From assembly GCF_000378185.1 (NCBI RefSeq), contig NZ_KB899379.1, positions 40,900 through 104,899 on the forward strand: a DNA stretch of 64,000 nt, written 5' to 3'. A model generated the notes under the pieces. It was not told where the DNA came from, did not search any database, and worked only from the letters and a program-made list of their open reading frames with translations. The position numbers and the translations under genes are program-made. The stretch's first letter is position 1; each line of letters opens with the position of its first letter. The DNA comes from Salinimonas chungwhensis DSM 16280. GTDB taxonomy: Bacteria; Pseudomonadota; Gammaproteobacteria; Enterobacterales; Alteromonadaceae. Positions 1-10,341 of the stretch are shown piece by piece.

Positions 1-430
1 GTACTCGCAACTGGGCTACCAGCGCCTCTTTGTCTGCAACTTTATCGACTTTATTGACCACCAGAAAAACCGGTAATCCTGCCTGGCGCACCTTGTTTAG
101 CACCATCTCGTCATCGTCGGTCCAGCGCGTACCTTCCACCACAAATAATATTAAGCCAACTTCGGCCAGCGAACTAGATGCAGCCCGGTTCATAAACCGG
201 TTGATAGCGCGCTTCTCTTCTTTGTGCAACCCAGGCGTATCAACATAAATTGCCTGGAAATCGTCTTCTGTATCAATGCCTAAAATTCGATGACGTGTTG
301 TTTGCGGCTTGCGCGAAGTAATGCTGACCTTCTGGCCAAGCAACCGATTGAGCAACGTGGATTTACCCACATTTGGCCGGCCGACTATTGCCACCAGACC
401 ACAGCGTGTTTCTATCTCATCGTGCTGCAT
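1..430 (-). CDS. era: GTPase Era, N-terminal part (cut by window edge)
   Basis: Era is a GTPase that binds 16S rRNA and helps mature the 30S subunit. Only residues 1-143 lie in the window; the C-terminal KH domain is beyond base 1. Translating the minus strand from the ATG at 428-430 gives the G1 loop GRPNVGKS (17-24), the G3 motif DTPG (64-67) and the G4 motif NKVD (126-129). The start overlaps the end of rnc by 14 bases, so translation is probably coupled. The order lepB-rnc-era is the classical enterobacterial one. Identification is secure; only the missing 3' part is unknown. Confidence 0.96.
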   Translation of the reverse strand, partial: MQHDEIETRCGLVAIVGRPNVGKSTLLNRLLGQKVSITSRKPQTTRHRILGIDTEDDFQAIYVDTPGLHKEEKRAINRFMNRAASSSLAEVGLILFVVEGTRWTDDDEMVLNKVRQAGLPVFLVVNKVDKVADKEALVAQLRV

Positions 431-1106
431 CTTCTACCTTCTCCAGCATCAGTTTAGCGGCTTGCTGTTCAGCTTTGCGCCGACTGTTGCCACTTGCGGT
501 TACCGTAAGATCAAACTCGCTGACGCTACAGCCAACTTCAAATGTCTGGGCATGATCTTTGCCAGTGATATTCACGACTTCATAGACAGGCAGCGGTACC
601 CGACGCGACTGCAAAAATTCCTGCAGACGGGTTTTATTGTCTTTAGGGTGTTCATTGGGATCAAGCGCCTGAATACGACTATCCCAAAGGGAAAGGATAA
701 CCCTGCGAACTGTTTCCAAACCGGCATCCAGGTAAATTGCGCCCAGTATAGCTTCCATAGCATCAGCCAGAATTGAGCTGCGGCGGTGACCACCACTTTT
801 CAACTCACCCTGACCTAATCGCAGCAACTCACCGACATTGGCTTCTTTTGCCATCTCTGCCAGGGTATCGCCTTTTACCAGGGTTGAACGCATCCGTGTC
901 AGCTTACCTTCCGGGACGCTGGGAAATGTTTTATACAATGCATCGGCAACCACCATGCCTAATACTGCATCGCCCAGGAATTCCAGTCGTTCATTATGCG
1001 TTTTCGCCGCACTGCGGTGGGTCAGTGCCTGCGCGAGCAGGCTTTCATCATTGAAAGTATAGCCCAGTGCCCGCGACAAATGCATGTATTTGTCTATGCC
1101 CTGCAT
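417..1106 (-). CDS. rnc: Ribonuclease III
   Basis: This double-strand-specific endoribonuclease processes rRNA precursors and structured mRNAs. The 229 residues match the usual family length. The N-terminal catalytic domain carries the signature [13 protein letters not shown] (38-50) with acidic residues E42 and D46, and the second pair D115/E118 in the DAMEAILG segment. The C-terminal third, from about residue 155, is a double-stranded RNA-binding domain. The ATG overlaps the lepB stop by one base, and the 3' end overlaps era, so the three genes form a tight operon. Confidence 0.97.
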   Translation of the reverse strand: MQGIDKYMHLSRALGYTFNDESLLAQALTHRSAAKTHNERLEFLGDAVLGMVVADALYKTFPSVPEGKLTRMRSTLVKGDTLAEMAKEANVGELLRLGQGELKSGGHRRSSILADAMEAILGAIYLDAGLETVRRVILSLWDSRIQALDPNEHPKDNKTRLQEFLQSRRVPLPVYEVVNITGKDHAQTFEVGCSVSEFDLTVTASGNSRRKAEQQAAKLMLEKVEDAAR

Positions 1107-1963
1107 TATTGAATCCCACCGATACGCTCGAATCGAATGCCAGTTGGGATCCAGGTAGGCAGAATATCTTCTGCTTTACGTTCAAACTCAAAGCTTACCC
1201 AAATCGCTACAGCTTTGCCGACCAGATTAGCATCTGGCACGAAGCCCCAGTAACGGCTGTCACGACTGTTATCCCGATTATCGCCCATCACAAAATATTC
1301 ATCTTCAGGGACCAGCCATTCATTGCTGCGTGTGCCCGGCTGTGTATAGAATCGCGAGACCAGTTCATTACGTGTGGGATGCCGAAGAATATCGTGAGAG
1401 ACCTTACCGAGATTTTCTTCATACCGTAGCAGGGGGGCCATATTCTGGACAAACTCACCCCGGCTTTCAAATTCAAGGGGAACAGGTTGCAGTTTTTTAC
1501 ACACCTGCTCATTGCTGCCGGTACATTTGGGGCGAATAAAAACTTGCTTGTTTTGGTACACCACAGTGTCACCAGGCAGCCCAATAACCCGCTTTATGTA
1601 ATCTACGTTCGGATTTTGGGGATACTTAAAGACCACTATATCGCCGCGTTCGGGCTTACCAGTATCGACAAATTTGTGCCTCAACACCGGGTCTTTCAAC
1701 CCATAGGCAAACTTTTCCACAAGAATAAAGTCACCCACCAGCAATGTGGGCATCATGGAGCCTGAGGGAATTTGAAACGGTTCGTATATCAGTGTGCGTA
1801 ACACCAGTACAAATGCAATTACCGGAAAGACCTGCTCAGAGGTATCTACCCAGTAGGGAACTTCACCGGCACGGCGTGGCGCCCAGAAAAGCTTATCCAG
1901 TAACCATACAATGCCGGTGACGACCGTAAGAATCACCAACAGAATCGAGAAATAATTTGCCAT
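1106..1963 (-). CDS. lepB: Signal peptidase I
   Basis: LepB is the inner-membrane serine protease that removes signal peptides from exported proteins. The 285-residue protein begins with a membrane segment (about 5-22), followed by a second hydrophobic stretch (about 45-60). The catalytic serine lies in PSGSMMPTL (S69), and the general-base lysine in DYIKRVIGLPGD (K124). The C-terminal box GDNRDNSRDSRYWG is also present. The start overlaps the lepA stop and the stop overlaps the rnc start, so lepA-lepB-rnc-era is translated as a chain. Confidence 0.97.
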   Translation of the reverse strand: MANYFSILLVILTVVTGIVWLLDKLFWAPRRAGEVPYWVDTSEQVFPVIAFVLVLRTLIYEPFQIPSGSMMPTLLVGDFILVEKFAYGLKDPVLRHKFVDTGKPERGDIVVFKYPQNPNVDYIKRVIGLPGDTVVYQNKQVFIRPKCTGSNEQVCKKLQPVPLEFESRGEFVQNMAPLLRYEENLGKVSHDILRHPTRNELVSRFYTQPGTRSNEWLVPEDEYFVMGDNRDNSRDSRYWGFVPDANLVGKAVAIWVSFEFERKAEDILPTWIPTGIRFERIGGIQ

Positions 1964-3759
1964 TATTTGTCAACCTTCAGTACTGCAAGAAACGCATCCT
2001 GGGGAAGTTCCACATTGCCCACCTGCTTCATTCGCTTCTTACCTTCTTTTTGTTTTTGCAGCAGTTTCTTTTTACGACTTACATCACCGCCATAACACTT
2101 TGCGATAACATTTTTACGCATTTGTTTTACCGTGCTTCGCGCTATTACGTGGTTGCCTATCGCCGCCTGGATAGCAATATCAAACATCTGACGCGGTATC
2201 AGCTCACGCAGTTTTTCTACCAGTTGGCGGCCACGCCCCTGACTATTTTCGCGGTGCGTAATGATAGCCAGTGCGTCCACTTTTTCGCCATTTATGAGAA
2301 TATCAACCCGAACCATATCTGATGCATGGAAACGTTTGAAGTTGTAATCCAAAGAGGCAAATCCACGACTTGTTGACTTTAGTCTGTCAAAGAAATCCAG
2401 TACCACTTCCGCCATCGGCAATTCGTAGGTAAGCGCGACCTGATTGCCATGATAAGCCATATGCGTCTGCATTCCGCGTTTCTCTACACACAGCGTGATC
2501 ACATTGCCCAGGTACTCCTGTGGCACCAATATATTCGCTTCTACAATGGGTTCACGAATCTCTTCAATATCGTTTACCGCGGGTAATTTGGACGGGCTGT
2601 CTACCGTCAGGGTCTCACCCTTTGTGGTCAGCACTTCATAAATTACAGTTGGCGCTGTGGTGATCAGATCCAGATCGTACTCGCGTTCCAGCCGTTCCTG
2701 CACAATTTCCATGTGCAACATGCCTAAAAAGCCAATTCGAAAACCAAAGCCCAGAGCGGCGGAACTTTCCGGCTCGAAAAATAAGGAGGCATCATTCAGG
2801 CTGAGCTTGCTAAGCGCGTCGCGAAAATCTTCATAATCATCAGAACTTACCGGAAACACTCCCGCGTATACCTGGGGTTTAACTTTTTTAAAGCCGGTAA
2901 GCATACTATCAGCAGGATTTTTGGCCATGGTTATCGTATCACCTACCGGTGCACCCAGAATATCTTTGATTCCAGCGACAACGTACCCCACTTCCCCTGC
3001 TCGCAGTACACCCGTCTCAGTTTGTTTAGGCGTGAAAATACCAACCTTATCTGCCTGGTGGGTATTCCCGTTAGACATAATCTGAATCTTTTCTTTCGTG
3101 TGTAGCTCGCCTTCCATGATACGTACCAGCGAGACAACGCCCTGATAGTTGTCGAACCACGAATCCACAATCAATGCTTTTAGCGGTTTATCACGATCAC
3201 CGACAGGCGGCGGTATACGCTTTACAATTTCTTCAAGTACATCTTCCACACCTATGCCGGTCTTAGCTGAGCAACGCACGGCATCTATTGCATCGATCCC
3301 CACGATGTCCTCAATCTCTTCTGCCACCCGGTCAGGCTCTGCCTGTGGTAAATCAATTTTGTTAAGAATTGGCACAACCTCAAGGTCCATCTCAAAGGCG
3401 GTATAACAGTTCGCCAACGTCTGAGCTTCCACGCCCTGGCCGGCGTCTACCACCAGCAACGCGCCTTCACAGGCTTTTAACGATCGGGAAACTTCGTACG
3501 AAAAGTCCACATGCCCTGGGGTGTCGATGAAGTTCAACTGGTATGTTTCACCATCTTTAGCCGTGTAGTTGAGCGTGACACTTTGCGCTTTAATCGTGAT
3601 ACCACGTTCACGCTCCAGATCCATTGAGTCCAACACCTGCTCAGCCATTTCACGGTTCGCCAACCCTCCGCAAACCTGAATAAGGCGATCTGATAACGTG
3701 GATTTACCATGGTCAATGTGGGCGATGATGCTGAAATTACGTATGTGCGAATGTTGCAT
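1963..3759 (-). CDS. lepA: Elongation factor 4 (LepA)
   Basis: LepA is a ribosome-associated translational GTPase related to EF-G. The G1 motif AHIDHGKST lies close to the N-terminus, and DTPGHVD and NKIDLP follow in the G domain. The C-terminal tail is rich in Lys and Arg, as usual. I chose the ATG at 3757-3759 because it gives [10 protein letters not shown], close to the family start, and 598 residues (E. coli has 599). An in-frame TTG at 3780 would add seven residues without family support. It lies downstream of the rpoE-rse block and leads into lepB. Confidence 0.96.
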   Translation of the reverse strand: MQHSHIRNFSIIAHIDHGKSTLSDRLIQVCGGLANREMAEQVLDSMDLERERGITIKAQSVTLNYTAKDGETYQLNFIDTPGHVDFSYEVSRSLKACEGALLVVDAGQGVEAQTLANCYTAFEMDLEVVPILNKIDLPQAEPDRVAEEIEDIVGIDAIDAVRCSAKTGIGVEDVLEEIVKRIPPPVGDRDKPLKALIVDSWFDNYQGVVSLVRIMEGELHTKEKIQIMSNGNTHQADKVGIFTPKQTETGVLRAGEVGYVVAGIKDILGAPVGDTITMAKNPADSMLTGFKKVKPQVYAGVFPVSSDDYEDFRDALSKLSLNDASLFFEPESSAALGFGFRIGFLGMLHMEIVQERLEREYDLDLITTAPTVIYEVLTTKGETLTVDSPSKLPAVNDIEEIREPIVEANILVPQEYLGNVITLCVEKRGMQTHMAYHGNQVALTYELPMAEVVLDFFDRLKSTSRGFASLDYNFKRFHASDMVRVDILINGEKVDALAIITHRENSQGRGRQLVEKLRELIPRQMFDIAIQAAIGNHVIARSTVKQMRKNVIAKCYGGDVSRKKKLLQKQKEGKKRMKQVGNVELPQDAFLAVLKVDK

Positions 3760-3966
3760 AATGCTGGAAGTTACCTGCAATAAGTCAAAACGTTATAAAT
3801 ACTTTGCCGGGGCAAAAACTGATCGGGCGTCGAAGCCTCATTGAATTCGAGGAAAGACGCAAAGCGTGCGGATTTTACCTATTTATTCGGGGAAAAGCGA
3901 ATAAGTCGCCCCGGAGTCCATGAACCCATCCCGGTGAGCACAGGCAACCGCGTAAACATTATACGT

Positions 3967-4413
3967 TCAGGGTTTCACTACACCAAGCAATACAGGTTTA
4001 AATTTAGTCTGGTCGACCCGTTTCAGACGACGCGAAATAGCCACAAAGCCAACAAACGTGACTAAGCCGCTACCAAATATAGTAATTAGCTCACCTATAC
4101 CCTGCATGTTCGCAGTGAGCGCATGTAGCACAGCGGCAGAAACCAGCAGTACCACAAGAGGCACCATATAAAGCCACATCGAAGCACCAAGCAGGCCGGC
4201 TTCAGGAATACCCACTTTAACTTTATCCCCTACTTTCACTGGCATCGGGCTATGAACAGTTATCTGCTGCAGGCGCGGCGCCAGCGCGCGGGAAATCACC
4301 CCGGAGCCGCAATCCGACTGTGCCTGACAGGTAGAGCATGTTGATTTTATCGCCGCTTCCAGGGTAATTTTATCACCCTCGGCGCCAACGACCGTGGCTG
4401 TTTCTGTAATCAT
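3967..4413 (-). CDS. rseC: RseC/SoxR-reducing-system family membrane protein
   Basis: RseC is an inner-membrane protein encoded with rpoE; the family is linked to SoxR reduction and modulation of sigma-E, but its chemistry is not settled. The 148 residues contain a cytoplasmic cysteine cluster (C26, C29, C35) and two membrane helices at about 80-100 and 105-128. It ends with a basic tail. Its start overlaps the rseB stop by one base, so it is the last gene of rpoE-rseA-rseB-rseC. A gap of about 200 bases separates it from lepA. Confidence 0.93.
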   Translation of the reverse strand: MITETATVVGAEGDKITLEAAIKSTCSTCQAQSDCGSGVISRALAPRLQQITVHSPMPVKVGDKVKVGIPEAGLLGASMWLYMVPLVVLLVSAAVLHALTANMQGIGELITIFGSGLVTFVGFVAISRRLKRVDQTKFKPVLLGVVKP

Positions 4414-5504
4414 TACTCTGGCTTTTTGATTTGTAGTGACTGGGCGATTGCCGTAGCAGTTTGCAAAGGGATCTCGCCAACTATTGTGACCTGCACATTA
4501 CCATTTCGCATACTTAAAAAGGTGTTCAATTCGTGACGCAGAGCAAGGTCGCCACCCAATCCCTGCTTGGCATTTTGTACATATACTGACACATCCACCA
4601 GCCCATCACTGAACATCTTATATTCTACCGCCTGCCCGGTACCGGGTAAACGTCGCACATCCTGCTGCACTTTCTGCATTCCCTCAGGCAGATAGGCCGG
4701 TACCCAGTTGTGAGAAGGTGTATCTCTGGTTCCGCTCGCCATTGGTCGCGGTAAACTTTCTTTATTAACCTTGGCAAAGTAGGGATGTGGCGTTTCAGAA
4801 ATAGCCAGTGAGGTTACCTGTATTTGCTCAAGAACGCTGCCCTGCAAATCCAGCGTGTTGAACTTCAGTAACATACCGGTTTTTTCGTCCAGCCACATCT
4901 GATAACTAAAACGCGTGTTATCACGACTAATGATGCGAAGCTGCTGAGCCGGACGACCTGAAATACGCGCCCTGCCAACCGCGACAAATTTATAAGCGGC
5001 TTTGAGGCTATCGGGGTGATACAACAACGCCGAAGGTATAGGGCCGTGAATAGCCCCGGAGCTTACACTGTAAGGTTGGGCATCAGGCTCAAATACACTA
5101 ACAATGTCACCTACCCTTATTTGCTCCTGGCCCGGCCCGTTTTGCAAATTGAGTTGCTCCATTCTCGTGCCATCCTCCAGAACCGCATGCCGCCATAAAT
5201 ACGGCGTGGTTTCCTGACCTAATCGGCTAAGCACAAAGGAGACCTGAAAGTTACGTTGCGACACTGTCTCGGCCAGCTTTTCCAGCCATTGACTCGCACT
5301 TTGCTCAGCGCCGTCCTTTTGATTAAGGCCGCCAGACTGCGTCGTCTCAGATTGAGTGCTAACATCGGTGTCAGCTGACTGCTGAGCGTTTACACTCGTT
5401 GCCAGAACAACACCTGCAATTAAGCTTGCTGCCTGACGAGGCTTAAAAATAAAGGGTAGCTGACAAAGCCAGTCAGCTACCCTTATATTGAAATGCTTTT
5501 TCAT
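4413..5504 (-). CDS. rseB: Sigma-E regulatory periplasmic protein RseB/MucB
   Basis: RseB binds the periplasmic part of RseA and protects it from DegS, and is thought to sense mislocalised lipids or lipoproteins. The 363-residue product has a long basic N-terminus followed by a hydrophobic stretch ending in SVNAQQ near residue 41, which looks like a signal peptide. The mature part fits the two-domain MucB/RseB family. It follows rseA by nine bases and overlaps rseC by one base. The signal peptide is longer than typical, so the true start could be slightly internal. Confidence 0.94.
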   Translation of the reverse strand: MKKHFNIRVADWLCQLPFIFKPRQAASLIAGVVLATSVNAQQSADTDVSTQSETTQSGGLNQKDGAEQSASQWLEKLAETVSQRNFQVSFVLSRLGQETTPYLWRHAVLEDGTRMEQLNLQNGPGQEQIRVGDIVSVFEPDAQPYSVSSGAIHGPIPSALLYHPDSLKAAYKFVAVGRARISGRPAQQLRIISRDNTRFSYQMWLDEKTGMLLKFNTLDLQGSVLEQIQVTSLAISETPHPYFAKVNKESLPRPMASGTRDTPSHNWVPAYLPEGMQKVQQDVRRLPGTGQAVEYKMFSDGLVDVSVYVQNAKQGLGGDLALRHELNTFLSMRNGNVQVTIVGEIPLQTATAIAQSLQIKKPE

Positions 5505-5513
5505 CGATACTTT

Positions 5514-6089
5514 TTACTGTTCGTCGCGTTTCGCCTGCTCATCGCCCTGCTTAGCCTGCTTTAACCGGATTTGCTGTTCATGGTCGGCAATCAACGCATT
5601 AATTTTGCGTTTTTTCTCCATCATAGAGGCCATGTCAGACCTAGTCACAGGTCTTGATTGTTCAAGACTTACCGGAGCCAGGCCGCCAGGCGTGCCGATT
5701 AATGGTGTCGCACTACCTGCCGGCGAACTCACCTGTTCAGGCTGGTTAAGCTGTTGCACACCCAGTATCACAGCAATAGCTACCGACGCTGCTACAGCCA
5801 ACTGACCGGACTGACGAGCAAATGGCGCTACACCACCTGAGAACACCTTGCGCCAACCGGAGCGTTTAGGCGCCATAATCGTCGGCTCATTCTCCAGTGC
5901 AGCAGCCACCTGACTGGTGATGTCAAGTTGCGGAGCCACCGTAGCTTCCTTTCGAAGCCCGCTTCTAATTACATGATAACGCTGCCATCGACCTTGAAGC
6001 TCCGCATCGTTTTTAATCGCATCGAGAACTTCACTGCTGTCCGTTTCGCCATCCATAAAGGCTGACATTTGTTCTTGCTGTTGCGTCAT
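5514..6089 (-). CDS. rseA: Anti-sigma-E factor RseA
   Basis: RseA is a single-pass inner-membrane protein that holds sigma-E inactive until DegS and RseP cleave it. The 191 residues have the cytoplasmic anti-sigma domain first (MTQQQEQMSAFMDGE, then a WQRYHVIRSGLR segment). One membrane helix follows at about 95-113, then a periplasmic tail. The C-terminus is rich in Lys, Gln and Glu and looks helical. It lies between rpoE (76 bases upstream) and rseB, as in the standard operon. Confidence 0.94.
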   Translation of the reverse strand: MTQQQEQMSAFMDGETDSSEVLDAIKNDAELQGRWQRYHVIRSGLRKEATVAPQLDITSQVAAALENEPTIMAPKRSGWRKVFSGGVAPFARQSGQLAVAASVAIAVILGVQQLNQPEQVSSPAGSATPLIGTPGGLAPVSLEQSRPVTRSDMASMMEKKRKINALIADHEQQIRLKQAKQGDEQAKRDEQ

Positions 6090-6165
6090 ATTTTAAAATC
6101 CTGATCAAATGATGATCGAGTAACACTCTACCACAGCTTGTTAGTCTGACTTATTTTACGAAAGT

Positions 6166-6744
6166 TCAATTTTCTAACAAGGGTTTGATTACTTTATCTA
6201 TCGCTTCACGGGCACGAAATATTCTGGATCGTACCGTGCCTACCGGGCACTCCATCACATTGGCTATTTCTTCGTAGCTCATTCCCTCAATTTCGCGCAG
6301 GGTAATGGCCATTCGTAAATCATCTGGAAGTTTTTCCACTGCTTTGAACAAGGTACTTTCAATCTCGCCGGATAGCAGGCTCCCTTCAGGGGTAGACTGC
6401 TCTTTTAACGCATCACTACCTTCATAATAATCAGCTTCCTCGGCATCTACATCACTGGCTGGAGGCTTTCTGCCCTGGGCGACCAAATAGTTTTTGGCGC
6501 TATTTACCGCGATACGATAAAGCCAGGTGTAAAATGCACTATCCCCCCGAAAATTAGGTAAGGCACGGTAAGCTTTTATAAACGCATCCTGCGTTACATC
6601 CGCAACATCACCGGAATTCTTTACGTATCGGGAAACAAGATGCATCACCTTATGCTGATAACGGGTGACCAATAGATTAAAAGCGTTCTTATCGCCGCTC
6701 TGTACTCTCTCCACAATTTGTTGATCGGTTATCTGCTCGCTCAT
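6166..6744 (-). CDS. rpoE: RNA polymerase sigma-E factor (RpoE)
   Basis: This ECF sigma factor drives the envelope-stress regulon. The chosen ATG at 6742-6744 gives MSEQITDQQIVERVQ, closely matching the E. coli start, and 192 residues. An ATG three codons earlier (6751-6753) sits only one or two bases from the AGGAGA ribosome site, which suits the inner ATG better. Region 2 contains RYQHKVMHLVSRYV and DVTQDAFIKAYRAL; region 4 contains the recognition helix near CPVGTVRSRIFRAR. It is divergent from nadB, as in enterobacteria, and has a sigma-E-type promoter upstream. Confidence 0.97.
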   Translation of the reverse strand: MSEQITDQQIVERVQSGDKNAFNLLVTRYQHKVMHLVSRYVKNSGDVADVTQDAFIKAYRALPNFRGDSAFYTWLYRIAVNSAKNYLVAQGRKPPASDVDAEEADYYEGSDALKEQSTPEGSLLSGEIESTLFKAVEKLPDDLRMAITLREIEGMSYEEIANVMECPVGTVRSRIFRAREAIDKVIKPLLEN

Positions 6745-6796
6745 CCGAGCCATTTCTCCTTAACTTCAACCACATCATAGCTCACACAAGCATACT

Positions 6797-6824
6797 GTAG
6801 ACTGCGGCTGTATCTAAAAGTTCG
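6797..6824 (-). promoter_or_regulatory. Sigma-E-type promoter of rpoE
   Basis: On the minus strand CGAACTT (6818-6824) is followed after 16 bases by TCTAC (6797-6801). The known sigma-E consensus is GGAACTT, 15-16 bases, TCTGA-like. The start of transcription would fall about 45 bases before the rpoE ATG. Autoregulation of rpoE through such a promoter is established in E. coli; here it is inferred from the match. Confidence 0.66.
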
Positions 6825-6942
6825 GGCTATTTGTCCAATTTTTTTCACTACTGGCCATTTCTGTGGCGATTCAGGCATTGTGTTTTACCTCTCATCCTTT
6901 AGACTTGCCAAACCTTAGCATTTTTAATACCCGCTAAAATAC

Positions 6943-8607
6943 ATGAAATCAGTGACATCTTCACTACCTTCCACAGATTCTCAGGCAATTGAGCATCAGT
7001 GTGATGTACTTATTATTGGCAGTGGTGCCGCCGGGCTGAGTCTGGCACTCAGGCTCGCTGACCATTGTAATGTAATCGTTTTGAGCAAAAGCGACCGCAA
7101 CGAAGGCTCAACGCGTTATGCACAGGGTGGTATCGCAGCGGTGTTTGACGAACGGGACTCTGTAGAGGCCCATGTAGCTGATACCCTGAATGCCGGCGCT
7201 GGCTTGTGTGATGAAGCAGCGGTGCGCTTTACCACGGAACGTGCTAAAGAAGCATTAACCTGGCTGATTGGCTATGGGGTGCCGTTTGATAAAGAGCAAA
7301 ATGATAAAGGCGAAGAACGCTTTCACCTGACCCGTGAAGGCGGACACAGTCACAGACGGATACTTCATGCAGCGGATGCCACGGGTGAGGCGCTGCAAAT
7401 TACGTTAAACGAAGCGGTGTCGCGTCATCCCAACATTCATTTTTTCGAGCGTTACAATGCCATCGATTTGGTCAAGTCATCGCACCATGATAACAGGTGT
7501 ACAGGCTGCTATGTCTGGAGCCGGGAAAGAGAGCATGTCGAAGTTATCCGTGCTGGCTTTGTAGCGTTGGCCACTGGCGGTGGCAGTAAGGTGTACCAAT
7601 ATACGTCTAATCCTGATGTATCCAGTGGTGATGGTATTGCCATGGCCTGGCGAGCTGGATGTCGCATTGCTAATATGGAATTTAATCAGTTTCATCCAAC
7701 CTGTTTATACCACCCTCAGGCCAGAAACTTTCTGATCAGCGAAGCGCTGAGAGGAGAAGGTGCACAACTATGTCATGCCGATGGCACGCGATTTATGCAC
7801 AACTTCGACACACGTGGCGACCTGGCGCCCAGAGATATTGTGGCCAGAGCGATCGATTATGAAATGAAGCGTCTTGGTGAAGATTGCATGTATCTTGATA
7901 TCAGCCATAAGCCTGCGGACTTTATAGAGAAGCACTTTCCCAACATTTATCGACGTTGTCTTGCTCTGGGTATAGATATCACCCGCGAACCAATTCCTGT
8001 GGTACCTGCCGCCCACTATAGCTGTGGCGGCGTGATGACGGACTTTAACGCAAAAACGGACCTTGACAATGTTTATGCAATTGGTGAGGTCGCCTACACG
8101 GGTCTGCACGGCGCTAACCGTATGGCCTCAAATTCATTGCTCGAGTGTGTGGTATATGCAACCTCGGCTGCAGAACATATTCTGGAACGCCTTAACGACA
8201 ACCCAGGTTATGAGCCCATTGCTCCTTGGGATGAAAGCCAGGTAAGCAATTCAGATGAAGAAGTTATTATCCAACACAACTGGCATGAGTTACGATTATT
8301 TATGTGGGATTACGTGGGCATCGTGCGCACTGATAAGCGGCTGGAACGGGCCTTGCGTCGGATTACCCTACTGGAGCAGGAGATTCAGGAATATTACGCG
8401 CACTTCAGAGTGTCTAATAATCTGCTTGAACTGCGTAACCTGGTCACCGTCGCAGAACTGATTGTCCGCTGTGCGATGCGACGAAAAGAAAGTCGCGGAT
8501 TACACTTTAATATAGACCACCCGCAACTTAGCAACAACCCGACCCCGACGATACTGGTACCGTCTAAAAGCCAGACCCAGCACGCCCCCGGAGACATGGG
8601 GCTTTAG
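6943..8607 (+). CDS. nadB: L-aspartate oxidase
   Basis: NadB oxidises L-aspartate to iminoaspartate with FAD, the first step of de novo NAD synthesis. The 554 residues (E. coli 540) start with the FAD-binding Rossmann motif [16 protein letters not shown]. Other flavoprotein signatures are [13 protein letters not shown], the HTREGGHS-like block (written here as [15 protein letters not shown]) and [15 protein letters not shown] near residue 390. The C-terminal helical domain is complete. It is divergent from rpoE, a pairing also seen in E. coli. Its stop overlaps the stop of the convergent MaoC-family gene by three bases or so. Confidence 0.96.
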   Translation: MKSVTSSLPSTDSQAIEHQCDVLIIGSGAAGLSLALRLADHCNVIVLSKSDRNEGSTRYAQGGIAAVFDERDSVEAHVADTLNAGAGLCDEAAVRFTTERAKEALTWLIGYGVPFDKEQNDKGEERFHLTREGGHSHRRILHAADATGEALQITLNEAVSRHPNIHFFERYNAIDLVKSSHHDNRCTGCYVWSREREHVEVIRAGFVALATGGGSKVYQYTSNPDVSSGDGIAMAWRAGCRIANMEFNQFHPTCLYHPQARNFLISEALRGEGAQLCHADGTRFMHNFDTRGDLAPRDIVARAIDYEMKRLGEDCMYLDISHKPADFIEKHFPNIYRRCLALGIDITREPIPVVPAAHYSCGGVMTDFNAKTDLDNVYAIGEVAYTGLHGANRMASNSLLECVVYATSAAEHILERLNDNPGYEPIAPWDESQVSNSDEEVIIQHNWHELRLFMWDYVGIVRTDKRLERALRRITLLEQEIQEYYAHFRVSNNLLELRNLVTVAELIVRCAMRRKESRGLHFNIDHPQLSNNPTPTILVPSKSQTQHAPGDMGL

Positions 8608-9467
8608 GATATCACGGCCTGAATACGCCCGGTCAAATGGGGCGTATTGTTCTTACCGACAACATAAATCTTTTTGCCATCCTCGTCGACATCTGTCAGA
8701 CAGCGTAAGCTGGCTGGCAGTGTCACCGGTTGAATGAAGGTCGCATCAACAGTATAGGAAGCCGGTTCATCCATGATTTGAGTACTCACACTCACCGACT
8801 TTGCCAGTGTCCACATACCATGGGCAATGGCCCGCTTGAATCCGAAGAATGCTGCAGTAATCCGGCTTAAGTGAATGGGGTTATAATCCCCGGCAACCCT
8901 GGCATACCTGCGTCCTTGTTCACCCCGCGCAGAAAACCGGGCTTGTTCTTCGGCAGTATCCGGTAAGCTAAATGGCTGGAACGGCCGTTGCTTTTTGCGC
9001 GGCTCAACATGCGGCGCTTTGACTTTAACCAGATAAGTGGCCTGCGCAAGGTACACCTGCTGCTTGTTCTGTAGTCCTCTTACTGTGATATCAAATAACC
9101 AGCCCCGGGCGTGGGCCCGAATTGTTCCATAGCGAGCGTAGAGTGTTATCGGACTTTCTATATCCAGCATTGTCGACTGCACAATATGATTCGTTTTATG
9201 AATCAGCCCCATTAGGGGGAATGGGCTGTTGGGTGTAGTCAGACACTTTATCTGTAAGCCGGTGCTTAGCGTTTGTAGGTAGCAGGGGTGTAAATTACGC
9301 TGAATAGCCCAGCCTACCTGATCACAGTATTGCTGATAATGATTTTTGTTGATCTGAAGCTCTTGTGAATATTCACAGCTGGGTAACGCAGGTGGTTTGA
9401 ACTGGGTGAGCTGAGCGCGGTCGGCTCGCTGAAAAAGGGCAGAAGAAAATAGTCTAAACAAACTCAT
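8604..9467 (-). CDS. MaoC-family (hot-dog fold) acyl dehydratase-like protein
   Basis: The C-terminal half is a MaoC-type hot-dog domain with the hydratase motif [10 protein letters not shown], whose catalytic Asp and His would be D194 and H199; it is followed by [10 protein letters not shown]. The N-terminal half is probably a degenerate second hot-dog unit. Such proteins hydrate or dehydrate enoyl-thioesters, possibly enoyl-CoA, but the substrate cannot be read here. It lies 23 bases after ygfX on the same strand, so sdhE-ygfX-maoC is a plausible operon. Length is 287 residues. Confidence 0.8.
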   Translation of the reverse strand: MSLFRLFSSALFQRADRAQLTQFKPPALPSCEYSQELQINKNHYQQYCDQVGWAIQRNLHPCYLQTLSTGLQIKCLTTPNSPFPLMGLIHKTNHIVQSTMLDIESPITLYARYGTIRAHARGWLFDITVRGLQNKQQVYLAQATYLVKVKAPHVEPRKKQRPFQPFSLPDTAEEQARFSARGEQGRRYARVAGDYNPIHLSRITAAFFGFKRAIAHGMWTLAKSVSVSTQIMDEPASYTVDATFIQPVTLPASLRCLTDVDEDGKKIYVVGKNNTPHLTGRIQAVIS

Positions 9468-9490
9468 AGCAAATATCCGTGCAGGCTGCC

Positions 9491-9946
9491 TTATCTTTGA
9501 ACCATGCTGATGGCGCGAACCACCCGTCGATAGTCAGAATCAGGAAGTTCGCCTTTAAGAATCCATTGACGATGACGCTGTCCGGCGCCGTCGGTGAGAA
9601 CCAGAAATAGCCCCAGTGGCATAACTCTGGATTGCGTTGTAAGTTGCCAGGGCGCGTCCAGGGTCAAGTTTTCTGGCATCAATGATTGATACCATGTTCC
9701 CTGATTGTCGAACAATATATGAATACACCCTGGTGGCCGAATTGTCGTGCTTTGAAACGCCCGGACAAATATAACCAGCATCACCAGAATCGTTATTGCG
9801 ATAAAAGCGTGTGGCGTACCCTCCGGCAAATAAGACCAGAGCTGATCGCTTAAACCGCCAATGGCAATTAGCATTGCAATGCCCGGCAACAGCATCTGCA
9901 TACTACGCCATCTGGTGTACCGAATGGTACTTCTATACTTTGACAC
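9491..9946 (-). CDS. ygfX: YgfX/CptA-like membrane protein
   Basis: This small inner-membrane protein is identified mainly from its position directly after sdhE and its layout: a basic N-terminus, two adjacent membrane helices (about 16-34 and 46-64) and a soluble tail. In E. coli YgfX (CptA) was described as the partner of SdhE/CptB; its role is debated. An open frame runs further upstream inside sdhE, but the GTG at 9944-9946 gives 151 residues and a 14-base overlap with sdhE, closest to the family length. Sequence similarity is weak, as expected for this family. Confidence 0.72.
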   Translation of the reverse strand: MSKYRSTIRYTRWRSMQMLLPGIAMLIAIGGLSDQLWSYLPEGTPHAFIAITILVMLVIFVRAFQSTTIRPPGCIHILFDNQGTWYQSLMPENLTLDAPWQLTTQSRVMPLGLFLVLTDGAGQRHRQWILKGELPDSDYRRVVRAISMVQR

Positions 9947-10184
9947 GACCCAGAATATGCTTAACCATCGCGGCCTGCTCAGGGTCAGGACAAGATTGAT
10001 GGCCCATAAACCAGGCGAACAAATCGGGGTCATCACAGGTCAACAGTTTTTCAAAGGTTTCCTTATCCTCTTCGCTTAATTCGTGGAACCCTGTCTCCAC
10101 GAACGGCAAAAATAAAACATCCAGCTCCAGCATACCACGGCGGCAAGCCCATTTTAGACGCGCATATCTTTTTGGTGAAAACAT
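9933..10184 (-). CDS. sdhE: FAD assembly factor SdhE
   Basis: SdhE promotes covalent attachment of FAD to succinate dehydrogenase and related flavoproteins. The 83-residue protein shows the family core: ARLKWACRRGMLELD with the conserved R16-G17-x-x-E20 (RGxxE) motif, followed by an acidic helical segment and FAWFMGH near the C-terminus. It is the first gene of the sdhE-ygfX pair and is divergent from ygfZ, another gene often located near it. Confidence 0.94.
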   Translation of the reverse strand: MFSPKRYARLKWACRRGMLELDVLFLPFVETGFHELSEEDKETFEKLLTCDDPDLFAWFMGHQSCPDPEQAAMVKHILGRVKV

Positions 10185-10341
10185 AAACTATAAACATCTG
10201 TGTTATGAGTAAGCCGCATCATAGCATGTGAAATTGGCTGGAATCACTGACCTTTTTGCTGATTTTATAAGATTTACCCTTGGGAAATAATTATGCGACC
10301 CAACGTTACTTCTCATCTGATTTTATGAATACAGGGTAGCT

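Noticed and set aside
3781..3966. Promoter or gene in the rseC-lepA gap
   Set aside because: A small TTTGCC/GGCAAA palindrome and AT-rich stretch occur, but no -35/-10 pair with proper spacing and no supported coding frame.
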